Source: DASVFB01 sp963815965
Lineage (GTDB): Bacteria > Actinomycetota > Thermoleophilia > Gaiellales > Gaiellaceae
DNA length: 64,000 bases
Direction of reading: 5' to 3'
NCBI GenBank assembly: GCA_963815965.1
Contig: CAWFIT010000004.1
Location: forward strand, 186,001-250,000
Both the position numbers and the translations under genes were made by a program. Below, piece by piece: positions 15,165-24,271 of the stretch (positions within the stretch are counted from its first letter, which is position 1; each line of letters starts with the position of its first letter). The notes beneath the pieces are model-generated. The model was given only the letters and a program-made list of their open reading frames with translations. It had not been told where the DNA came from and made no database searches.

Positions 15165-16616
15165 TTGGCTACTGCAGTAATCGACGAAGCGGCGCTTGCC
15201 GCGATTCGCGACCGATTCGAGGGCGAGGTCCTCGAGGACGGCGACGCGGGCTACGACGACGCCCGCGCGCTCTTCAACGCGATGATCGACCGCAAACCGC
15301 GGCTGATCGTTCGCGCGGCAGGCGCGCAGGACGTCGCCGCGGCCGTGCTGCTCGCGCGCGAGACGGGACTCCCGTTCGCGATCAAGGGCGGCGGCCACAG
15401 CGTGAACGGCCACGCAGCCTGTGACCACGGGATCATGCTCGACCTCTCGCCGCTGAAAAAGATCACCGTCGACCCGAACGCGCGCACTGTCATCGCGGAG
15501 GCCGGGGTCAACTGGGGTGAGTTCGACGCCGCCACGCTGGAGCACGGGCTAGCAACGACCGGCGGCCGAGTGACGACGACGGGCATCGCAGGGCTGACGC
15601 TCGGGACTGGAAGCGGCTGGCTCGAGCGGCTCCACGGATACACGGCCGACAATCTCATCTCGGCGGACGTCGTCACCGCCGACGGACAACTCGTCCACGC
15701 GAGCGACGACGAGAACGCCGACCTCTTCTGGGGGCTCCGGGGGGGCGGCGGCAACTTCGGCGTCGTCGTGAACTTCGAGTACCGGCTGCACGAGGTGCCG
15801 CAGCTCATGCTCGGCGGGATGCTGCTCTGGCCGGGTGAGCGCCGAGGCGAGGTCCTGCGCTTCTATCGCGACTTCATCGCCGGCGGTGTCCCCGACGAGC
15901 TCGGCGGTGGTGTGGGATTCCTGACGGCACCGCCGGCGCCGTTCGTTCCGCCGGAGCTTCAGGGACAGCACGTTGTCGGCGTCATCGCAATCGCGATCGC
16001 AGATCCCGAGCGCGGCGAGGAGATCTTGCGCCCGTTGCGCGAGTTCGGGCCTCCCGCCGTCGACATTGTCGGGCCGATGCCGTACGCGGCGGTCCAGCAG
16101 CTGCTCGATCCAGGCAATCCCCCCGGCTTGTACAACTACTGGAAAGCCGAGCTCGTCAACGAGCTGACCGACGAGCTCATCGACCTATCGGCCGCGCACG
16201 GCGAGAAGCAGGGGCACTCGCACTCGCTCATGTTCTTCCAGCCACTCGGCGGCAAGATCGCGCGCATTCCGGACGACGCCAACGCGATCACGGCGCGGCA
16301 CGCGGGGTGGACCCTGCACTGCATCGGCGAGTGGGAGACGCCGGCCGAGACCGACGCCGAGCTCGCCTGGGTGAAGGCGTGGGCCCCGATGATCGAGCCG
16401 TTCAAGGTCGCGGGTGCGCCGCTGACGTTCCGCGCAGACACGGGCGACGAACACGTGAGACGCGCGTTCGGCGAGGAGAAGTACGCGCGCCTCGTAGCGC
16501 TGAAGGACAAGTACGACCCGGAGAACCTCTTCCGGCTGAACCAGAACATCAAACCGAGCGGCGGGTCGGTCGCGCCCCACCTCCCGCTCGGCGAAGCTCG
16601 GCTTCGGCCTAGCTGA
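15165..16616 (+). CDS. FAD-binding oxidoreductase, berberine-bridge-enzyme type
   Basis: 483 residues. A PCMH-type FAD domain has AIKGGGHSVNGHA (His about residue 83 is the usual site of covalent FAD attachment), TTGIAGLTLGTGSGWL and LFWGLRGGGGNFGVV; the C terminus carries the BBE signature KDKYDPENLFRLNQNI. Such enzymes oxidise sugars, alcohols or aromatic side chains and reduce O2 to peroxide, which fits the peroxiredoxin nearby. I use TTG 15165, preceded by AGGGGGC, because the sequence from ATAVIDEAAL onward fits the family. No signal peptide is seen. Confidence 0.88.
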   Translation: MATAVIDEAALAAIRDRFEGEVLEDGDAGYDDARALFNAMIDRKPRLIVRAAGAQDVAAAVLLARETGLPFAIKGGGHSVNGHAACDHGIMLDLSPLKKITVDPNARTVIAEAGVNWGEFDAATLEHGLATTGGRVTTTGIAGLTLGTGSGWLERLHGYTADNLISADVVTADGQLVHASDDENADLFWGLRGGGGNFGVVVNFEYRLHEVPQLMLGGMLLWPGERRGEVLRFYRDFIAGGVPDELGGGVGFLTAPPAPFVPPELQGQHVVGVIAIAIADPERGEEILRPLREFGPPAVDIVGPMPYAAVQQLLDPGNPPGLYNYWKAELVNELTDELIDLSAAHGEKQGHSHSLMFFQPLGGKIARIPDDANAITARHAGWTLHCIGEWETPAETDAELAWVKAWAPMIEPFKVAGAPLTFRADTGDEHVRRAFGEEKYARLVALKDKYDPENLFRLNQNIKPSGGSVAPHLPLGEARLRPS

Positions 16617-16637
16617 ATCGACGTTAGGCTCGCGGTT

Positions 16638-17803
16638 GTGAGCTGGCCGCGCGACGACGCGAAGCTCGAGCGCGTCCGCGCGCTCATGGCCGAGGAGGAC
16701 GTCGACGCGCTCGTCGTGCGCGCGCCGGACAACGTCCTCTACCTCTCGAACTTCCTCCCGATGAAGGGCTACGACGTCGTCGTCTTCCCGCGCGAAGGCG
16801 AGCAGACGCTCATCTGCCTCGAGCCGTCGCTCGACGACGCGCGTCGGATGGCGTGGACAGAAGACGTGCGCCTGTTCAAGGGCTATCACGACACGGATCC
16901 GCGGCCGCCGACCGCGCGGGCGCTCGAGCTCGCGCAGAAGGTGTGCCGCGAGCGCGGCCTGGAGCGCGTCGGTCTCGAGCTGAGCCAGGGCACGCAGACC
17001 GCGGACCGCATGCTCGGCGAGCCGACGACGCCGACGCGCGCGTTCTTCGACGCGTTCGAGCACGGGACCGACGCGACGGCGCTGCTCGCGGAGGCGCGCG
17101 CGATCAAGACCGAGCAGGAGCTCGAGCGGATGCGTCTGGCGAACGAGCTCGCGGCACTTGCGCTCGGGCACGTGCGCGCGAACCTTCACGCGGGGATGAC
17201 CGAGGCGCAGGTCGCTGCCATGTGGGAGGGCGCCGTGCACGCGACAGGCACCGGGCTACGAGGGGAAGGTCGAGAACGCGCGCGGCTACGCGCTTGATCT
17301 GGTCAGGCCCCGGGATCCGAACCTTCACCGCGACGAGCGACCGACCGGTGCAGGAGCACGAGCCGACGCTGTTCGAGATCTGGGTCAGCGCCGACGGCTA
17401 CTGGTGCGACCACACGAAGAACCTCTGCCCCGGCGAGCTCGACCCGCGCTACGCCGAGCTCGAGCAGCAGCTGCTCGAGGTGTACAACGGCGCGGTCGCG
17501 CATTGCCGCAACGGCGCCGACCTGCCGGAGCTCGACCGGATCATCCGCGCGGGCATCGCCGAGGCGGGTTATCCGGGGCAGCCGTCGCATCCCGTCGCGC
17601 ACGGCGTCGGCGCGCGCGCACACGAGCCGCCGTACGCGCACCAGGCCGGGTCGGGCACGATCCGCAAGGGAATGGTGCTCGCGATCGAGCCGGGGATCTA
17701 CTGGGATGGAGGCGGCGGCCTGCGCGTCGAGGACAACTGGCTGATCACGGACGGTGCGCCCGAGAAGCTGTGCTCCTTCCCCGACGGAATCGTGCGCGCA
17801 TGA
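16638..17803 (+). pseudogene. M24-family metallopeptidase (Xaa-Pro aminopeptidase type), two frameshifts
   Basis: Reads as one M24 protein split over three frames. GTG 16638 opens the creatinase-like N domain (ALVVRAPDNVLYLSNF). At the GGG of 17253-17255 one extra base moves the frame, after which YEGKVENARGYAL is read; a second extra base at TT 17294-17295 moves to the final frame, IWSGPGIRTF onward. The catalytic domain then keeps its metal ligands: SADGYWCDHTKN, HPVAHGVG, AIEPGIYW and VEDNWLI. If the two single-base insertions are sequencing errors the gene is intact; otherwise it is dead. Its stop overlaps the next ATG, an argument for a recently functional gene. Confidence 0.82.
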
Positions 17804-18990
17804 TCCCGCGGGACGACCTCTACCTCGGCGACCTGAACCGCCGCGCGCTCGAGCCGCAGCGGCGCGGGCCGGTCGGCCTGTACGACACGACGCTGCGCGA
17901 CGGGGAGCAGGCCGTCGGCGTTGCGCTCGATCCCGAGCAGAAGCTCGAGATCGCGCGCCTGCTCGACGGGCTCGGCATCGAGCGGATCGAGGCCGGCTTC
18001 CCGCGCGTGTCCGCCGACGACGCGCGCGCGATCGAGCTGATCGTCGGCGCCGGGCTGAACGCAGAGATCTGGGGCTTCTCGCGCGCGGTGCAGGCCGACG
18101 TCGAGGCGCTCGTCGAGCTCGGCCTCACGGCGTCGGTGATCGAGGCGCCGCTCTCCGATCTGAAGCTGAAGGCGTACGGCGTCGACCGCGACGAGATGCT
18201 CGAGCGCATCCGCCGGGCCGTGTCGTACGCGGCCGGCCACGGCATCACCGTTGCATACTTCGGCGTCGACGGAACGCGCGCCGATCTCGACTTTCTCGAG
18301 CGCGCGTACACGACGGCGGTCGAGGCGGGAGCGCGCGAGGCGGTTGTCGTCGACACGCTTGGCATCGCGACGCCCGAGGCGGCGGCGTTCCTCGTGGAGC
18401 GCGTGTCTGGGTGGGTCGACGTTCCGATCCACTGGCACGGCCACAACGACTTCGGGCTCGCCACGGCCGCGGCGGTCGCCGCTGCGCAGGCCGGCGCGAA
18501 GTGGATTCACGGAACGATCAACGGCATGGGCGAGCGCGCCGGCAATGCGAGCCTGCCCGAGGTCGCGCTCGCGCTCGAGGCGCTCTACGGGATCAGCACT
18601 AACCTGAAGTTCGACCGTGCGCGCGAGGTGTCCACGCGCGTGCGCGAGCTGTCGGGCTACGAGCTCGAACCGTGGAAGCCGCTCGTCGGCGAGACGCTCT
18701 TCCGTCGCGAGTCGGGCGCTGTCGCGTCGCAGTTCCACGATCCGCCGTCGATCGAGCCATACGCGGCCGCGCTCGTCGGCGCCGACCGTTCGCTTGTGCT
18801 CGGCAAGAAGTCCGGCCTCGACTCGATCCGGATCAAGTGCGCTGAGCTCGGCCTCGAGGTTCCGGCCGAGCAGCGCGCGGACCTGCTCGCACGCGTGAAG
18901 CAACTCGGCGCCGAGAAGCGCGGCCTCGTCAGCGACGAGGAGTTTCGCCAGCTCGCCGAAACGCTCGCTATCGGCTCGGGACCGGAATAG
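17800..18990 (+). CDS. Homocitrate synthase / 2-isopropylmalate synthase-family protein
   Basis: 396 residues with the DRE-TIM barrel: LYDTTLRDGEQ (catalytic Arg, metal Asp at residues about 28-38), HWHGHNDFG with the metal His-x-His, and NGMGERAGNASL, followed by a C-terminal helical region with GKKSGLDSI. These enzymes condense acetyl-CoA with a 2-oxo acid. Length matches homocitrate synthases, and the leucine-binding regulatory domain of LeuA is absent. ATG 17800 overlaps the M24 stop. The nearby FAH and M24 genes suggest a side-chain or ring-cleavage pathway rather than leucine synthesis, but this is inference. Confidence 0.85.
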   Translation: MIPRDDLYLGDLNRRALEPQRRGPVGLYDTTLRDGEQAVGVALDPEQKLEIARLLDGLGIERIEAGFPRVSADDARAIELIVGAGLNAEIWGFSRAVQADVEALVELGLTASVIEAPLSDLKLKAYGVDRDEMLERIRRAVSYAAGHGITVAYFGVDGTRADLDFLERAYTTAVEAGAREAVVVDTLGIATPEAAAFLVERVSGWVDVPIHWHGHNDFGLATAAAVAAAQAGAKWIHGTINGMGERAGNASLPEVALALEALYGISTNLKFDRAREVSTRVRELSGYELEPWKPLVGETLFRRESGAVASQFHDPPSIEPYAAALVGADRSLVLGKKSGLDSIRIKCAELGLEVPAEQRADLLARVKQLGAEKRGLVSDEEFRQLAETLAIGSGPE

Positions 18991-19050
18991 GATCGATCGA
19001 AGGCTTGTGCGGCAGCGCTTTCGTTGCCGTCCCCCACGAAAGGAGATCAC

Positions 19051-19548
19051 ATGACCAGCCCCAAAAGGGTTTGGCTGGCAGCATTCGTCCTGGTCCTCGC
19101 GGGCGTCCTCGGAGGTGTGGCCCTCGCCGCGAACGGCGGCCACAAGGCAGGACCACAGGAGGCCCTGGCGTTCGCCAACGTGCTCGAAGACGGCACCCTC
19201 CAGGTCAATAACTCCAGCGACAACATCGCGGACGCGAACATCGTGAAGGGGAAAGACGACACCACCGGAAACCCCCTCGCCGGCGTTTACTGCTTCATCA
19301 ACCTGCCGTTCCTGCCGAGCAACGCGGTCGTCTCCGGCGACAACTCGTTCGGCAACAACGACACGATTGCTTCCGTCGCGATCGACAACGCGACTCCCCG
19401 TGAGGGGCTCGCAGGGTGCCCGGACGGCACGACGCTCCGTGTGCGGACACTCGATGCGAACGGCGCCGCCGGCTCGAACGGAGGGCCGTACAACCCGCTG
19501 CTCGTCGACCACCGCTTCCAGATCTGGATCCGAGGCGACAAGCCGTAG
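19051..19548 (+). CDS. Secreted protein of unknown function
   Basis: 165 residues starting at ATG 19051 behind a clear AAGGAGA site. Residues 1-26 form a signal peptide (SPKRVWLAAFVLVLAG, cut near ALAA). The mature part is small and acidic-neutral with two Cys (VYCFINL and AGCPDG) that may form a disulfide, and short beta-type segments such as LRVRTLDANG and DHRFQIWIRG. I do not recognise the family. It follows the synthase after 60 bases and converges on the importer operon. Confidence 0.7.
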   Translation: MTSPKRVWLAAFVLVLAGVLGGVALAANGGHKAGPQEALAFANVLEDGTLQVNNSSDNIADANIVKGKDDTTGNPLAGVYCFINLPFLPSNAVVSGDNSFGNNDTIASVAIDNATPREGLAGCPDGTTLRVRTLDANGAAGSNGGPYNPLLVDHRFQIWIRGDKP

Positions 19549-19662
19549 TCCCGAGTCGCCGGGGCGACGGCCTCTAGGTCGGCGCCCCGGCACTCCTACG
19601 GCGCCGACGGAGCCACGCCAGCGAGAACTCGCGGCCGCCGGTCAGCCCGCGCGGTAGGAAGA

Positions 19663-20595
19663 TCACGACGCGGCCATGAACGCGGCGACGACGACCATGC
19701 GCGTCCCGTCCGGAACGTGGAGCCAGCTCACCGCGTCGTTCTCCGAATCGCCGAGGAAGGAGTCGAGGCCGCTCACGAGCAGCGCGCCGACGACGGCGCC
19801 CCACAGGCTGCCGGCGCCGCCGACGACGAGCATCGCCAGGCTCAGGAACGTGAAGTCCAGGAACACGTCCTGCACGTTGATCGTCCCCTGGTAGTGGACG
19901 AACAGCCCGCCGGCGAAGCCGGACAGCGCGCCCGAGAGCATGAACGCCCAGAGCCGCTGGCGATGGATGTCGATGCCCGCCGCCTGCGCCGCGAACGGGT
20001 CTTCGCGCGCGGCGCGAAGCTTCCGCCCGAGCGGGCTGCGCTGGTACGCGAACGCGGCGCAAGCAACGGCGATCGCGCCGATCGTCGCCTGCCAAAGGTC
20101 GGTTGTCTCGGGCACGGTCGAAAGCGTCAGCGGGCCGGGGCCGATCTTCTCCCAGTTGCGCACGATGTTCTGCGTGATCTCGAGCACCGCGAACGTCGCA
20201 ATCCCCGCCGCAAGGCCCGAGAGGCGCATGAGCGGGATGCCGACGAGGAACGCGAACAGGCCGCCGATCGCCGCGGCAAGAACGAGCGACCAGGCGTTGC
20301 CGACCGAGTGGTCGCGAATCACCGAGAAGACCTCGGGCAGCACGCTCTGCTTCGCGTCCGCAGGCACCGTCAGCTCGCCGGCGACGTACGCGCCGACGAT
20401 GAAGAAGCCGATCTGCCCGAACGAGAGGACACCGGAGTTACCGACGAAGACGTACAGCGCGACGACGATCGCGGCGAACACGAGCGCGTTCGTAAACTCG
20501 ATCGCCCGCGCGTCCGTCATGAAGCTGCCGATCAGGCCGACGAGGCCGAGCACGGCGACGGGGCCTGCGAGCGTAAGCGTGCTCGGTCTCGTCAT
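19663..20595 (-). CDS. livM: Branched-chain amino acid-type ABC permease LivM, frameshifted C terminus
   Basis: Second permease of the importer, 310 residues, about nine membrane helices. The family segment SPLGRKLRAAREDPFAAQAAGID (here named by its core AAREDPFAAQAAGI, about 205-218) contacts the ATPases. ATG 20595 overlaps the livH stop. The frame ends abruptly at AAFMAAS; skipping one base near 19666-19671 restores VVIFLPRGLTGG and extends the protein to a stop at 19574, the usual LivM ending. So either a one-base deletion has trimmed about 28 residues or the base call is wrong. Confidence 0.88.
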   Translation of the reverse strand: MTRPSTLTLAGPVAVLGLVGLIGSFMTDARAIEFTNALVFAAIVVALYVFVGNSGVLSFGQIGFFIVGAYVAGELTVPADAKQSVLPEVFSVIRDHSVGNAWSLVLAAAIGGLFAFLVGIPLMRLSGLAAGIATFAVLEITQNIVRNWEKIGPGPLTLSTVPETTDLWQATIGAIAVACAAFAYQRSPLGRKLRAAREDPFAAQAAGIDIHRQRLWAFMLSGALSGFAGGLFVHYQGTINVQDVFLDFTFLSLAMLVVGGAGSLWGAVVGALLVSGLDSFLGDSENDAVSWLHVPDGTRMVVVAAFMAAS

Positions 20596-21503
20596 ACGCG
20601 CTCCACCGGAGTTCGCGCACGTCGCACGAACAGGCCGTCCGGCCGCACGAGCAGCACGAGGATGACGAGCGCGAACACGGCCGAGTCGAGGTACACGCCG
20701 CTCGTGAACGGCCACGTGCCGACGCTCGGCAGGTACCCATTCAGGACGCCGATCGCGAACCCCATCGCAAAGCCGCCGAGCGTCGCACTCCAGAGGCGGT
20801 CGATGCCGCCGACCACGACGCCGACGAGCACGATGATCGTGTCTCGCAGCGCGTAGTCGGACGTGACATACGGCGTCTCGACGGTCATCACGACCGCGAC
20901 GATCGCGGCGAGAACGCCGGAGAGAAGCACGGCGAACGAAATCACCTCGTTCGCGCGCACGCCGAGCAGACGCGCCGTCCGGAAGTCGGCTGCAGCGGCG
21001 CGCATGTGCAGGCCGAGGTTCGTGCGGTTCAGCAGCAGGAGGAGCAGCGCGAGCGTGATCGCGGCCACGACGATCGCGACGATCCAGATCCAGCGCACGA
21101 TCAGCGTGCCGTGGCCGATCGGCCGGTTCAGGCCCGTCAGCGTCCCGACGGTCTTGCCGAGTACGCCGAGCTTCAACGTGGCGATGCTCTGCAGGAGGAA
21201 GCTGATCGCGAACGTCGCGACGAGCATCGTCGCCGGCGACGCGGCGCGGCGGCGCAGCGGCCGGAACGCGACGACGTCGAGCGTCATCGTCAGTGCGATC
21301 ACGACGCCGAAGCAGACAAGGATGCTGAGCACGGGGTTGAGGCCGTTCGTCAGCGCCAGCGCGTACGCGCCCGCCATCACCAGCTGGCCGTACGCGAAGT
21401 TGACGAGGCGTAGGACGCCGAAGACGAGCCCGATGCCGACGGCCATCAGCGCGTAGACAGACCCGGTCGCGGAGGCGTCGATCAGTGTCTGGATCGTCGT
21501 CAT
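20592..21503 (-). CDS. livH: Branched-chain amino acid-type ABC permease LivH
   Basis: 303-residue inner-membrane permease with about eight hydrophobic helices. The N-terminal GSVYALMAVGIGLVFGVLRLVNFA pattern (core YALMAVGIGLVFG) is diagnostic of LivH, and the cytoplasmic loop MRAAAADFRTARLLGV is the coupling region to the ATPases. ATG 21503 overlaps livF by 4 bases. It pairs with LivM to form the translocation path for a branched-chain amino acid, urea-like or aromatic acid substrate; the substrate cannot be read from this sequence. Confidence 0.93.
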   Translation of the reverse strand: MTTIQTLIDASATGSVYALMAVGIGLVFGVLRLVNFAYGQLVMAGAYALALTNGLNPVLSILVCFGVVIALTMTLDVVAFRPLRRRAASPATMLVATFAISFLLQSIATLKLGVLGKTVGTLTGLNRPIGHGTLIVRWIWIVAIVVAAITLALLLLLLNRTNLGLHMRAAAADFRTARLLGVRANEVISFAVLLSGVLAAIVAVVMTVETPYVTSDYALRDTIIVLVGVVVGGIDRLWSATLGGFAMGFAIGVLNGYLPSVGTWPFTSGVYLDSAVFALVILVLLVRPDGLFVRRARTPVERV

Positions 21504-22219
21504 GACCCGAAGTAGGCCGCGACCAGGCGCTCCGTGTCGTCCGCGTCGCGCGGCGTGAACGTCGTGACGAGCTCGCCGTTCGAGAGGACATAGGTGCGAT
21601 CGGCGAACGCGACCGTCCGCTGCGCTCGTTGCTCGACGAGCAGCACCGTGACGCCGCGCTCCCTGATCTGCGCGAGCACGTCGAAGACGACGGTGACGAG
21701 CTGCGGCGCGAGGCCGAGTGACGGCTCGTCGAGGAGCAGGACGTCCGGGCGCGCGACGAGCGCGCGCGCGATCGCGAGCTGCTGCTGCTGCCCGCCGGAG
21801 AGGGTGCCCGCGGGCCGGTCCGCGAACTGCGCGACGGCGGGAAACAGATCGTGGACCCACGCGATGTCGTCGTCGCGGGCGGCTGCGCCGCGCGTTCTCC
21901 TGCCTGTGAGCCCCAGGCGCAGGTTCTCGGCGACGGTCAGGTTCGCGTAGATGCGGCGTCCCTCGGGCACGAGGGCGACGCCGGAGCGAACGAGTGCCTC
22001 GGTTCGGCGGCCGCGGATCGACGTTCCTGCCAGCCGGATCTCGCCGCCGTGCACGGGGACGAGGCCCATGATCGCGTTGAGCGTCGTCGACTTTCCGGCG
22101 CCGTTCGGGCCGATCAGCCCGACGATCTCCCCGTGGCCGACCTCGAGGCTCAAGCGGCGGACCGCCGCCACGGCCCCGTAGCGGATCTCCAGCTCGTCGA
22201 GCTCGAGCGCTGCGGTCAT
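21500..22219 (-). CDS. livF: ABC transporter ATP-binding protein LivF
   Basis: 239 residues. Walker A GPNGAGKST (about 37-45), signature LSGGQQQQLAIARAL, Walker B VLLLDEPSLGLAP and the switch His replaced by Gln (LLVEQRAQ), the usual LivF pattern. It supplies ATP hydrolysis to the LivHM permease. ATG 22219 overlaps livG by 4 bases. Confidence 0.95.
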   Translation of the reverse strand: MTAALELDELEIRYGAVAAVRRLSLEVGHGEIVGLIGPNGAGKSTTLNAIMGLVPVHGGEIRLAGTSIRGRRTEALVRSGVALVPEGRRIYANLTVAENLRLGLTGRRTRGAAARDDDIAWVHDLFPAVAQFADRPAGTLSGGQQQQLAIARALVARPDVLLLDEPSLGLAPQLVTVVFDVLAQIRERGVTVLLVEQRAQRTVAFADRTYVLSNGELVTTFTPRDADDTERLVAAYFGS

Positions 22220-22986
22220 TCCTCGGCCACCGGCGCCTCGCCGAGGTACGCGGCTGTCACGTCGAGGTTGGCGCGGATCTCGGCGGGCGCCCCCTCGGCG
22301 AGCGTCGTGCCCTGGTCGAGCACCTGGATCCGGTCGCACACGTCCATCACGAGCGTCATGTTGTGGTCGATCAGGAGCACGCCCGCCGCGTGCTCGTCGC
22401 GCACCGAGCGGACGACCGCCGCGAACTCCGGCACCTCCGCCTCCGGCAGCCCTGCTGCAGGCTCGTCGAGGAGCAGGAAGCGCGGCTCCGTCGCGAGCGC
22501 GCGGGCGACGCCGAGCTTCCGCTCGTCGCCGTGGGGCAGGCCGCCCGCCGACTGGTCGCCACGGCGCTCGAGCCCGAGCAGCTCGAGCAGGCGCGCCGCG
22601 CGCCGACGCGCCTCGCGCGGCCGAGCGCCCGAGCCGAGCGCGGCCACCTCGACGTTCTCCCGCACCGAGAGCTCCGCGAACGACCGGCTGTGCTGAAACG
22701 TGCGCGCGAGCCCGGCGCGGCCGCGGCGGTGCGGGCTCCACGACGTGATGTCGCGTTCCTCGAGCTCCACCGACCCTTGCGAGGGAAAGTCGAAACCGCT
22801 GAGCACGTTCACGAGCGTCGTCTTGCCCGCGCCGTTCGGCCCGATCAGCCCCACGACCTCGTGGCGGTGCAGTTCGATCGTGACGCCCCGAAGCGCGTGG
22901 ACGCCCTCGAACGCTCGTGAGACGGCGGTGGCCCGGAGAGCGTCTCCGGGCCACCCGTTGGTCGTGCTGGAGTGCTTTTCCGGCAA
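22216..22986 (-). CDS. livG: ABC transporter ATP-binding protein LivG
   Basis: 256 residues. Walker A GPNGAGKTT, the LivG-typical FARTFQ-like LARTFQHSRSF, Walker B FLLLDEPAAGLP and switch His in LIDHNM. The signature helix is unusual: LPHGDERKLGVARAL in place of LPYGQQRRLEIARAL, so the Gln is lost. I use TTG 22986, 10 bases after the stop of the binding protein, although an internal start before GDALRATAV is possible. Part of the same transcript as the rest of the importer. Confidence 0.92.
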   Translation of the reverse strand: MPEKHSSTTNGWPGDALRATAVSRAFEGVHALRGVTIELHRHEVVGLIGPNGAGKTTLVNVLSGFDFPSQGSVELEERDITSWSPHRRGRAGLARTFQHSRSFAELSVRENVEVAALGSGARPREARRRAARLLELLGLERRGDQSAGGLPHGDERKLGVARALATEPRFLLLDEPAAGLPEAEVPEFAAVVRSVRDEHAAGVLLIDHNMTLVMDVCDRIQVLDQGTTLAEGAPAEIRANLDVTAAYLGEAPVAEE

Positions 22987-22996
22987 AGTCGCGGGC

Positions 22997-24184
22997 CTAC
23001 TTGAGACTGACCACCTTCCGGGTCTTCCACATCCGCAGGAACGTCTCTTTGTTGTTCTGCACCTTCATGATCCGCCACGGCCGTCCCTTGACGCTGTGCA
23101 GCGTGGACGAGTACGTGACCGGCCCCGAGATCGTCGCCACGTTGCGGAACTTCTCGAACGCCGCAGCGAGCTTCGTCCCGTCCGTCGAACCACCGGTACG
23201 CTTGAGCGCCACTGCGAGCAGGTCGATCGTCGCCGCACCGAGAGCGAAGCTCGCCGTGTACGGGACTTTCTTGGCAGCAAGCACCGCCTGCAGCAGCTTG
23301 TTCACCGCAGGGTTCGGGTCGTCGCCGAACGACGACGCGTAGTTGTTCACGTAGTAGTTGGTCACCTTCGGGTTCTTCGGATTCCAGTACGTCCCGTCGC
23401 CGCCCCACGAGTTGATGATCGGGGTCTTGTTGCCGGCGCTCCGGATTCCGCCGACGAACTGCGGCAGCTCGCCGAACGCAGTGACGAAGGAGATGACGTC
23501 GGCTTTCTTCGGCGCGACCTTGCTGATGACGTTGCCGATCGTCTTGTCGCCGGAGGCGAACGCTTCGCGGTCGACGATCTTCCCGCCGAGCTCCTGGAAC
23601 CGCTTCGCGAACGCGTCGGAGACGTTGCGGAAGTACACGAGGGCGTTGTCCTTGACGACGATTGCCGTCCGCCATCCGCGGGAGTAGGCGTACTCGGCGT
23701 CGGCCGAGCCCTCGTCCTGCGCGGTGCTGCCGACGGTGAACGCCAGCTTGCCCTTCGCGCCGAAGCGCTGCGGGCCCATCTGGTCGGTGGTGGTGCACGG
23801 CGCCAGCGTGAGGAGGCCCTTGTTCAGGAACTCCTGCGTCGCAGCAGCCCCGTACTCGACGTCGCACGTGTCGAGCGCGATCTTCGCCCCGGCCTGGATC
23901 AGCTGGGCCGCACAGGACTTCTGCTTCTTCAGCTGGTGGTTGCACACCTTGATCTGGAAGTTCGGCCCTCCCTTGGCGGCGAGCTTCGCCGCCTCGATCT
24001 GCGCGCCGGCGAGCGCCGGAGAGTCGAACGGCTTCATGCTGCTCGTGAGGTCGACCGCAGCTCCGATGATGATCGGAGCTTGCACTGACCCCTGCCCGGA
24101 AGCGGTCGCCGCCGCAACCGTGAGACCGACCGCAGCCGCCACGACTCCGAGCGCGGCGACGATCCCATACCTCGGTTTCCTCAT
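22997..24184 (-). CDS. ABC transporter substrate-binding protein (LivK-like, type 1 periplasmic fold)
   Basis: 395 residues. A signal peptide (RKPRYGIVAALGVVAAAVG, cut near ASG residues 28-29) is followed by the two-lobed Leu/Ile/Val-binding fold: IIIGAAVDLTSS, the hinge region LTLAPCTTTDQMG and RGWRTAIVVKDN. There is no lipobox Cys at the cleavage site, so anchoring is unclear. ATG 24184 follows GGAGGAGGAA. First gene of the five-gene importer operon, divergent from the catabolic operon at 24272. Confidence 0.92.
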   Translation of the reverse strand: MRKPRYGIVAALGVVAAAVGLTVAAATASGQGSVQAPIIIGAAVDLTSSMKPFDSPALAGAQIEAAKLAAKGGPNFQIKVCNHQLKKQKSCAAQLIQAGAKIALDTCDVEYGAAATQEFLNKGLLTLAPCTTTDQMGPQRFGAKGKLAFTVGSTAQDEGSADAEYAYSRGWRTAIVVKDNALVYFRNVSDAFAKRFQELGGKIVDREAFASGDKTIGNVISKVAPKKADVISFVTAFGELPQFVGGIRSAGNKTPIINSWGGDGTYWNPKNPKVTNYYVNNYASSFGDDPNPAVNKLLQAVLAAKKVPYTASFALGAATIDLLAVALKRTGGSTDGTKLAAAFEKFRNVATISGPVTYSSTLHSVKGRPWRIMKVQNNKETFLRMWKTRKVVSLK

Positions 24185-24271
24185 CGTTCCTCCTCCAGAA
24201 GGTGATCCGGTCCGGGGACCTTACGCCCGGTGAGTACGCGCGTTCAACGTCGTCGGTTTAGCGTTGGGCCC

